A stretch of DNA of 13,122 bases. Origin: JBPCRW01 sp050996405. Lineage in GTDB: Bacteria; Acidobacteriota; Blastocatellia; Pyrinomonadales; Pyrinomonadaceae. Under the pieces are notes generated by a model. It saw only the letters and a program-made list of their open reading frames with translations, did no database searches and had not been told where the DNA came from. The position numbers and the translations under genes were made by a program. Below are positions 7,775 to 13,122 of this stretch, one piece after another (the stretch's first letter is position 1; each line of letters begins with the position of its first letter). Location: the NCBI GenBank assembly GCA_050996405.1, contig JBPCRW010000042.1, forward strand, positions 1-13,122, written 5' to 3'.

Positions 7775-7852
7775 GATTTTAGATTTTAGATTTTAGATTT
7801 TAGATTGGAAAACAATTTGAAATCCAAAATCCAAAATCTAAAATCCAAAATC
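7775..7852. repeat. Heptamer repeats forming a long imperfect hairpin between kinase and FHA genes
   Basis: The left arm has four exact GATTTTA units (7775-7802). The right arm has AAATCCA, AAATCCA, AAATCTA, AAATCCA and AAATC (7820-7852). The arms pair over 32 positions (7775-7806 with 7821-7852) with 29 matches and three A-C mismatches, leaving a 14-nt loop. The structure fills the gap from 3 nt after the kinase stop to 2 nt before the next ATG. It may block ribosome access or stop transcription, but there is no U-tract for a standard terminator. Confidence 0.75.
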
Positions 7853-7854
7853 GT

Positions 7855-8829
7855 ATGAGTGTTTTAGATAAAGTCCGCCGCTGGATTGACGGCGACAGCG
7901 CGGAGTTGGTTTTGGAAAACGCGGCGCGTGACGCGCAGATTAAACCGCGTAGCCGGGCTGAAGAATTTATCGTCAAGCTGGCGCGTTCGGTCGAAGAAGT
8001 GATGCAGAACGAAATGGTGCCGCTGCCGCAAGGCACAACTTTAATTCCGACCGAATATATCATTTTTATGAGCGAAGCGGACGATAAAGAGTGGCAGGGC
8101 GTGAAACGGCGCGGGCTTGAACAAGGTTTGTATCACGTTTTGGCGGAACGCGCCCGCGAAATTTCCGGCAAGAAAAAACTCGGAACGCAGAGTTTCTCCG
8201 TCGAATTAAGAGTTGACGGAACTCTGGAAAAAGGCGAAGTCCGCGTTCAGCATGGTTGGGAAGATGGCGAACGAGAAAAAACCGGCGTTCTGGCGCGAAA
8301 CAAAATCCAGCAGCCGTCGCAAATCAAAGATGCAACTGCGGTAACTCTGATTCCGAATCAGCCGCCGATTCAAAATCAATCCGCTAATCCGGTCGCGCCG
8401 ACGACAAATTACACGCAGCCTCCGCCGACTGTCGCGCATTCGGATATTCAGCAATATGTTCCGCCCGTTTCCGGCGACGGCGAAGAAAAAACGCAGGTTA
8501 GAAAGCGCGAGGCGACGGAGCTTTATCGTTTGGAAATCTGGCGCGGCGGCGTGCGCCAAATCGTGCTTCCGATTTATCAAAACGAAATCGGCATCGGTCG
8601 CGGCTCGCGTTCAAAACCCGTTGACGTGCCGCTTTCGGGCGACCCGGAAATCAGCCGCCGCCACATCACTCTGATTTGCGACACAAACGGAAATTTCTGG
8701 CTCGTCAACGAAGGTCGCAATCCCGCCACGATTTCCGGTCGTGAAATTCCGATGGGAGAACGCGCCGCCGTCCGAGCCGGTGACCCGATTGCCGTTTGCA
8801 GTTATCTGCTGAGAATTCAGCCGAAATAA
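7855..8829 (+). CDS. Second DUF3662-like plus FHA-domain protein
   Basis: This is a probable cytoplasmic phosphothreonine-reading adaptor that works with the kinase upstream. It has 324 residues with no membrane segment. Residues about 1-135 resemble the FhaA N-terminal domain (DUF3662): a MVPLPQGTTLIPTEYII block (54-70) and a helix with GLYHVLAERAREIS (about 91-104). A low-complexity Pro/Gln/Asn/Thr linker (about 150-205) follows. The FHA domain (about 225-321) has GIGRG (246-250), ISRRH (266-270, with S267 and H270) and a degenerate N-G-T site as NPAT (289-292). Just before the FHA domain lies an acidic-threonine segment, EEKTQVRKREAT (210-221), in the position of the phosphorylated ETT motif of GarA/FhaB. 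The two FHA proteins of this locus share domain order but differ clearly in sequence. The ATG follows the hairpin repeat by 2 nt and no Shine-Dalgarno is visible. Confidence 0.87.
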   Translation: MSVLDKVRRWIDGDSAELVLENAARDAQIKPRSRAEEFIVKLARSVEEVMQNEMVPLPQGTTLIPTEYIIFMSEADDKEWQGVKRRGLEQGLYHVLAERAREISGKKKLGTQSFSVELRVDGTLEKGEVRVQHGWEDGEREKTGVLARNKIQQPSQIKDATAVTLIPNQPPIQNQSANPVAPTTNYTQPPPTVAHSDIQQYVPPVSGDGEEKTQVRKREATELYRLEIWRGGVRQIVLPIYQNEIGIGRGSRSKPVDVPLSGDPEISRRHITLICDTNGNFWLVNEGRNPATISGREIPMGERAAVRAGDPIAVCSYLLRIQPK

Positions 8830-8848
8830 ATTTCTGCACTTATATTTT

Positions 8849-9397
8849 ATGAAACAGAGTTTTGTAAAAATATTGTTATTTATTTTATTGGCAACAGTTT
8901 CAAACAGTTTCGCTCAAACTTGGCGAATTTATTCACCACCTAACAAAAGTTTTATTATTAGATTACCTGCCCCGTTGCGCCCCGAAAAGTATTTCGATGA
9001 TGATGCCGATTTAAGTCCAGACCCAAATGGATACACAGCAATTAATTTTTACGGCGCAAGACAATCGTCACCAAAGTTACGTTCATTTCTTATTATGGTA
9101 ATCAATGTTTCTGAAGGATTGCGTAAGAAAAATCCGAATGGAAATGAACTTGGCGGGCTAGAGTTTATGATAGGTGGCGATAATGGTATTCCAACCAGCG
9201 AATCGAATATCAATTTTCGCGGTCTTAGAGGCAAGGAATTTATTTATGCAACTAAAAATATACTGACCGGAGGTCGAATTTTAGATGCTGGAAAACGCAT
9301 TTATCTTCTTTCGCTCAAAGCCGAAAATGCGGAAGACTTAATTTCGCCTTCAGCAGAGCGTTTTTTTGGATCATTTCGTCCGAGCAAGCAGAAGTAA
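8849..9397 (+). CDS. Small secreted protein of unknown function
   Basis: I do not recognise a named family. It has 182 residues with a clear signal peptide (KILLFILLATVSNS), probable cleavage after SFA (22) and no lipobox Cys. The mature part begins TWRIYSPPNKSFIIRLPAPLRP, a pattern seen in exported beta-rich proteins that start with a short 'F-x-I-x-x-P' strand, and ends with GKRIYLLSLKAEN and RFFGSFRP. There is no Cys in the mature protein and no catalytic motif is visible. Sampled lines of this gene are about 32-45% GC, against about 50% in the neighbours, which suggests recent acquisition or weak codon selection. It starts 19 nt after the FHA gene on the same strand, so co-transcription is possible, but composition argues against old membership of the wall module. 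No Shine-Dalgarno is seen. Confidence 0.75.
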   Translation: MKQSFVKILLFILLATVSNSFAQTWRIYSPPNKSFIIRLPAPLRPEKYFDDDADLSPDPNGYTAINFYGARQSSPKLRSFLIMVINVSEGLRKKNPNGNELGGLEFMIGGDNGIPTSESNINFRGLRGKEFIYATKNILTGGRILDAGKRIYLLSLKAENAEDLISPSAERFFGSFRPSKQK

Positions 9398-9483
9398 AAA
9401 ACTGTAATGGATTTGTGATTTGACCTTTTAATTTTTCCGAGAAACTTCCGTTTATTAAATTTCACCGTTATTATTTTCTAATT

Positions 9484-11217
9484 ATGAAAACAATCAAAAA
9501 CTTTACTGCATTTTTTTTAGTCATCAATTTTGTTTTTTTGTTTCTGCCTTTGCAACCGATTGCAAAAGCGGCTTGGCGCGAACCTGTGCGCGGGAAACAC
9601 GCGATGGTTGCGTCGCAGTCGCCGTTGGCTTCGCAAATCGGAATTGACGTTTTAAAACGCGGCGGCAACGCCATTGACGCGGCGGTGGCGGTGGCGATTG
9701 CAATGGCGGTTACATATCCTGAAGCGGGAAATTTGGGCGGCGGCGGGTTTATGCTGATTCGTTTTAAAGACGGGCGGACGACTTCGATTGATTATCGGGA
9801 GAAAGCACCGCAAGCGGCGACGCGCGATGTCTATCTTGATAAAAACGGGAATTTGATAAAAGGCGAAGGCGGCTCGACCGTCGGCTATCGCGCGTCGGGC
9901 GTTCCCGGGACGACGGCGGGACTCGATTACGCTTTTCAAAAATACGGCTCGAAAAAAATTAGTTGGGCGGATTTGATTGAGCCTTCGCGGGCATTGGCGC
10001 AGAACGGTTTTGTTTTAACCAACCGGCTTGCCGAGCTTTTTAAATCCTACAAAAATAATCTTTTAAAATACGAAGACAGCAAAAGAATTTATTTAAACGG
10101 CGGAAAGTATTTTGAAGAAGGCGATAAATTGGTTCAGCCGGATTTGGCGAACACTCTGGCGCGAATCCAGAAAAACGGCGCGCGCGGGTTTTACGAAGGC
10201 GAGACGGCGCGGCTGATTGCCGACGATATGAAGGCGCATAACGGTTTGATAACACTCGAAGATTTGAAAAATTACAAACCGCAGGAGCGAGTTCCCTTGC
10301 GTGGAACGTATCGCGGATATGAAATTATTTCGATGCCGCCGCCGTCTTCGGGCGGGATTGTGATGCTGCAAGTTTTGAATATGCTCGAAAAATACGACCT
10401 TCGAGCGATGGGTTATAACTCGTCTGAAAAATATCACGTTTTAACCGAAGCCCTGCGCCGCGCGTTCGCAGACCGTTCGGAATGGATGGGCGACCCCGAT
10501 TTTACAAACGTTCCCGTGGCAACTTTGATTGATAAAAAATATGCCGCCGAACGCGCCGCTTCGATTGATTTAAATCACGCTTCAAACAGTTCGGACATTA
10601 AACCCGGCAGCATTGTCGCGGGCAAAGAAGGAACGGAAACGACGAATTTTACAATCGTTGACGCGGACGGAAACATCGTCACAAACACTTTTACGATAAA
10701 CGATTTATACGGTTCGGGCGTGACGGCAAAAGGCACGGGCGTTTTACTAAACGACGAAATGGACGATTTCGCGGCGCGTCCCGGAAAGGCGAATATGTTC
10801 GGTTTGATTCAGGGCGAACGCAACAAAGTCGAACCAAATAAGCGTCCGCTGTCTTCGATGACACCGACGATTGTTTTGCGAAAAGACGGCTCGCCTTGGT
10901 TTGCACTCGGCGCGCGCGGCGGACCGCGAATTATCACCGCCGTTTTGGAATCGGTCATCAATGTCATTGACCACGATATGGATATTCAAGCTGCGATTGA
11001 CGCGCCGCGCATTCATCATCAATGGTTTCCCGATGAAATCGTTTATGAGCCTTACGGAATGTCGCCCGATACGCAGAAGGCACTCGAAAAACTCGGTCAC
11101 AAATTTGCCGCGCGTCCGAGCTACATCGCTTCGGCGACCGGAATTATGATTGACGAAAAAGGCGAACGGCTCGGCGCGATTGATTCCAGAAGCGACGGCG
11201 AAGCAATCGGTTATTAA
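9484..11217 (+). CDS. ggt: Gamma-glutamyltransferase precursor (gamma-glutamyltranspeptidase)
   Basis: It hydrolyses or transfers the gamma-glutamyl group of glutathione and related compounds, normally in the periplasm. It has 577 residues, the usual family length. An N-terminal signal peptide (about 1-29, ending AKA) precedes the large subunit. The proenzyme should cleave itself before T386 in TETTNFT, giving the catalytic N-terminal Thr of the small subunit. Substrate-site residues are present: R105 in DYREKAP, the NDLYGSG segment (406-412), MDDF (426-429), RPLSSMTPT (454-462, S457-S458) and GARGGPR (477-482 region, G479-G480). The lid-loop region (about 436-447) is present, as in E. coli GGT. 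One oddity is TTN where many family members have TTH at the cleavage site. It lies 86 nt after the secreted-protein gene and has no visible Shine-Dalgarno. The link to the wall module is positional only. Confidence 0.95.
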   Translation: MKTIKNFTAFFLVINFVFLFLPLQPIAKAAWREPVRGKHAMVASQSPLASQIGIDVLKRGGNAIDAAVAVAIAMAVTYPEAGNLGGGGFMLIRFKDGRTTSIDYREKAPQAATRDVYLDKNGNLIKGEGGSTVGYRASGVPGTTAGLDYAFQKYGSKKISWADLIEPSRALAQNGFVLTNRLAELFKSYKNNLLKYEDSKRIYLNGGKYFEEGDKLVQPDLANTLARIQKNGARGFYEGETARLIADDMKAHNGLITLEDLKNYKPQERVPLRGTYRGYEIISMPPPSSGGIVMLQVLNMLEKYDLRAMGYNSSEKYHVLTEALRRAFADRSEWMGDPDFTNVPVATLIDKKYAAERAASIDLNHASNSSDIKPGSIVAGKEGTETTNFTIVDADGNIVTNTFTINDLYGSGVTAKGTGVLLNDEMDDFAARPGKANMFGLIQGERNKVEPNKRPLSSMTPTIVLRKDGSPWFALGARGGPRIITAVLESVINVIDHDMDIQAAIDAPRIHHQWFPDEIVYEPYGMSPDTQKALEKLGHKFAARPSYIASATGIMIDEKGERLGAIDSRSDGEAIGY

Positions 11218-11242
11218 ATTGTGTAAAAAATTAATCAAAAGA

Positions 11243-11299
11243 TTAGCCGCGAATTACACGAATAAAGAAATAAAAACAATTCGTGTAATTCGCGGCTAA
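11243..11299. repeat. Perfect 21-bp inverted repeat downstream of ggt
   Basis: The arms at 11243-11263 and 11279-11299 (TTAGCCGCGAATTACACGAA plus T, and its exact reverse complement) are separated by a 15-nt A-rich spacer. It lies 25 bp after the ggt stop. No T-run follows on the plus strand, so it is not a classic intrinsic terminator, though it could stall polymerase or protect mRNA ends. Its perfection and form suggest a dispersed REP- or MITE-like palindromic element; no transposase is nearby. Confidence 0.8.
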
Positions 11300-11356
11300 A
11301 AATCCTCAACACGCTTTCGCGCTTCCGCCGGTTCGGAATTCACGCATCAAAAATAT

Positions 11357-11389
11357 TTGACTTTCTCATAATTTTTGTTTAAGTATATC
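11357..11389 (+). promoter_or_regulatory. Candidate promoter for emrAB
   Basis: TTGACT (11357-11362) is a good -35. The -10 is doubtful: TATATC (11384-11389) is the best hexamer, but the 21-nt spacer is too long for a normal sigma-70 site. The region is AT-rich and about 95 bp before the emrA start. The rest of the 230-bp ggt-emrA gap (11300-11447) holds nothing else I can identify. Confidence 0.25.
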
Positions 11390-11471
11390 TTTCAATCTCT
11401 TATGTCCTTAGACCGGACAAATCCGCGAAAGAATAAGTTAAATAATTATGGCTCAGGCAGCAGAAAATTTT

Positions 11472-11475
11472 GAGG
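11472..11475 (+). promoter_or_regulatory. Ribosome-binding site GAGG deciding the emrA start
   Basis: GAGG lies 8 nt before the ATG at 11484, while the upstream in-frame ATG at 11448 has no Shine-Dalgarno. This favours translation starting at 11484. Confidence 0.5.
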
Positions 11476-11483
11476 ACGGCATT

Positions 11484-12932
11484 ATGTCTGAAAAACCAGC
11501 GGAAATTTTTGTGAATGAAAATGCGGAAATCTCCGCTAAAAAACGCTCGCGCGTTCCGATTTATATCGTCGGCGGAATTGTCGTCGTCAGTATTATTGCC
11601 GGTTTGGGCTACTGGCTTTACTCGCGGCAGTTTGAAACGACGGACGACGCTTTTGTTGAAGGCAACATCATTCAAATCAGCCCGAAAATTTCCGCGTATG
11701 TCACGAAAATTCATATTAAGGAAAATCAGCCCGTCAAAAAAGGCGATTTATTAGTCGAACTCGATTCGCGCGATTACGAAAACAAACTCGAACAGGCGCA
11801 GGCGCAGTTAAAAGTCGCGCTCGCTCAAAACGAAAAAGCGTTAGCTAACGTTTCGTTCATCAGCAAGACGGCGAACGCCGGTGTGCGGCAGGCTTCGTCA
11901 AATTTCGACACGGCGAAAAACGGCATCGAACAATCGAAAATCACCGCCGATTCCAAGCAGACTTCAATCGAGCAAGCCCGCAACGGGTTGAAAACCGCCG
12001 ACGCGAATTTTCGGCAAATCCAAGCCGAGATTCCTTCAGCCGAAGCCAATCTCGCCGAAATGAAAGCGCGCGTTCCGGCGGCGCAAGCCAATCTGGAAAT
12101 TGCTCAAAACGATTTTGAACGCTATCAAACTTTGCTCGCCAAAGGCGATATTTCCAAACAGGGAATGGACAAAGCCCGCAAGGAATTGAGCCTTGCCCAA
12201 GCTGAATTTATCGCCGCGCAGAAACAGACGGAAGCGGCGCAGGCGCGCCTTAATGCGGTTAATCGTCAGGCTGAAGTCGAAGCGGCGCGAATGAATGAAG
12301 CACAGACAAACATCACGGCGGCGGAAAATGATTATCGTCAATCGGTGATGCAGATTAACACGACAACTTCGCAGGCAAACGAATCGGCGGGACGCTTGCA
12401 GGAAGCGCAAGCCGCGCCCGAACGAATCGCCGTCGATAAATCCGACGTGGCGAGTGCCGAAGCGCAGGTCGCGCAGGCGCAAGCCGCCGTCCATCAAGCC
12501 GAACTCGAACTTTCCTACACGAAAATCTACGCGCCCGACGACGGTTTTGTTTCGCGCAAAGCCGTGCAGGAAGGCGAACTCGTCCAGCCCGACCAGACGA
12601 TTATCGCCATCTCGCAATCGAAGGAAAATTCAAATTCGGACGTTTGGATTATCGCCAATTTCAAGGAAACGCAAATCGAGAGAATCAAGCCCGGACAAAT
12701 CGTTGACGTTTATATTGACGCTTATCCGAACGTGACATTTCGCGGTCGCGTCGATAGTTTTCAAGCCGGAACGGGTTCGCGTTTCAGCGTCTTCCCGGCT
12801 GAAAATGCCACTGGGAATTTCGTCAAAGTCGTTCAGAGAATTCCGGTAAAAATCGTTTTTGACGAGGGCACTGAAAAAATTAATTTACTGGTTCCCGGAA
12901 TGTCGGCGGTGCCCAGAGTAAAAGTTCGGTAG
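11484..12932 (+). CDS. emrA: EmrA/HlyD-family efflux adaptor (membrane fusion protein)
   Basis: This is the periplasmic adaptor that links an inner-membrane MFS exporter (EmrB, next gene) to an outer-membrane channel for drug efflux. It has 482 residues from this start; an in-frame ATG at 11448 would add 12. One TM helix lies at about 24-46 after a basic KKRSR. Then come the EmrA signature ETTDDAFVEGN (about 51-61), the first lipoyl half-motif (SPKISAYVTKI to VKKGDLLVELDSRDYE, about 66-99), a very long Ala/Gln/Glu-rich coiled-coil hairpin (about 97-346), the second lipoyl half (YAPDDGFVSRKAVQEGELV) and a beta-barrel. Near the C-terminus is the characteristic FSVFPAENATGNFVKVVQRI block. It is about 90 residues longer than E. 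coli EmrA, mostly in the coiled coil. emrB starts 8 nt after its stop, so the two are an operon. Confidence 0.94.
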   Translation: MSEKPAEIFVNENAEISAKKRSRVPIYIVGGIVVVSIIAGLGYWLYSRQFETTDDAFVEGNIIQISPKISAYVTKIHIKENQPVKKGDLLVELDSRDYENKLEQAQAQLKVALAQNEKALANVSFISKTANAGVRQASSNFDTAKNGIEQSKITADSKQTSIEQARNGLKTADANFRQIQAEIPSAEANLAEMKARVPAAQANLEIAQNDFERYQTLLAKGDISKQGMDKARKELSLAQAEFIAAQKQTEAAQARLNAVNRQAEVEAARMNEAQTNITAAENDYRQSVMQINTTTSQANESAGRLQEAQAAPERIAVDKSDVASAEAQVAQAQAAVHQAELELSYTKIYAPDDGFVSRKAVQEGELVQPDQTIIAISQSKENSNSDVWIIANFKETQIERIKPGQIVDVYIDAYPNVTFRGRVDSFQAGTGSRFSVFPAENATGNFVKVVQRIPVKIVFDEGTEKINLLVPGMSAVPRVKVR

Positions 12933-12940
12933 AGACAAGA

Positions 12941-13122
12941 ATGGAAATTACCGCTTCGCCATCGAAAACCGAATCTTCCGGAGATTTCTATTCCTCATTC
13001 AAATCTTACATCCCAATTTTCATTTTAACCATTGCGACCTTTATGGAAGTTCTGGATACGACGATTGCCAATGTCGCCCTTCCAAGAATTGCCGGCGATT
13101 TATCCGTTTCTCCGGATGATGC
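12941..13122 (+). CDS. emrB: EmrB-type DHA2 MFS multidrug exporter, 5' fragment cut by window edge
   Basis: Only the first 60 codons are in the window. After a short polar N-terminus, the first TM segment begins near SYIPIFILTIATF and runs into FMEVLDTTIANVALPRIAGD. The latter is the typical first-helix motif of 14-TM DHA2 exporters such as EmrB (LDTTIVNVALP). It starts 8 nt downstream of emrA. A weak purine-rich AGAGACAAGA precedes the ATG. The partner adaptor next to it supports the EmrB call; drug specificity cannot be read from this. Confidence 0.9.
   Translation, partial: MEITASPSKTESSGDFYSSFKSYIPIFILTIATFMEVLDTTIANVALPRIAGDLSVSPDD

Noticed and set aside
7775..7852. CRISPR array
   Set aside because: The units are only 7 bp with no spacers, and the two halves are inverted; it is a simple tandem repeat.
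9420..9448. Promoter for ggt from TTGACC at 9420-9425
   Set aside because: No acceptable -10 hexamer is found 16-19 bp downstream.
11243..11299. Intrinsic terminator for ggt
   Set aside because: The stem is strong but is not followed by a T-tract on the plus strand; called a palindromic repeat instead.
12036..12617. 193-codon minus-strand open frame opposite emrA
   Set aside because: It mirrors the coiled-coil codons of EmrA; the Arg/Phe/Gly-rich product has no recognisable domain or ribosome site.

Overview
The window reads as chromosomal DNA of a Gram-negative-type bacterium (EmrA-type adaptor, exported gamma-glutamyltransferase) with roughly 50% GC. Its FHA/DUF3662 proteins, its Ser/Thr kinase with an SH3b tail and the heptameric repeats between genes suggest an Acidobacteriota lineage such as Blastocatellia/Pyrinomonadales. 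That placement is inference; no rRNA or other marker gene is present.

Left half (1-6083, all on the minus strand). In transcription order it holds an FhaA-like DUF3662+FHA protein, a class B penicillin-binding protein (peptidoglycan transpeptidase), a RodA/FtsW-type glycosyltransferase and a membrane-anchored PP2C phosphatase that runs off the left edge. Gaps are 51-62 nt, so this is probably one operon. Across a 179-bp divergent promoter region, the plus strand carries a transmembrane Ser/Thr kinase with an extracytoplasmic SH3b domain (6263-7771) and a second DUF3662+FHA protein (7855-8829). Together these form a phosphorylation-controlled cell-wall synthesis module: kinase and phosphatase set the phosphorylation state, FHA proteins read it, and the RodA/PBP pair builds peptidoglycan. 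The gene set matches the actinobacterial fhaA-fhaB-pstP-rodA-pbpA-pknA-pknB locus, but pstP, rodA and pbpA are transcribed in the opposite relative direction, the kinase has SH3b instead of PASTA, and RodA and the PBP have unusual additions.

Right half (8849-13122, all on the plus strand). It holds a small AT-rich secreted protein of unknown function, a gamma-glutamyltransferase precursor (ggt), a 230-bp gap with a perfect 21-bp inverted repeat, and the start of an EmrA/EmrB-type multidrug efflux operon, with emrB cut by the right edge.

Three gaps in the cell-wall module carry short tandem repeats with a 7-bp period, each with a different heptamer. One forms a long imperfect hairpin that fills the gap up to a start codon, and another encodes the C-terminus of RodA. 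No tRNA, rRNA, CRISPR array, transposase or convincing U-tract terminator was found. No gene-free stretch exceeds 230 bp.
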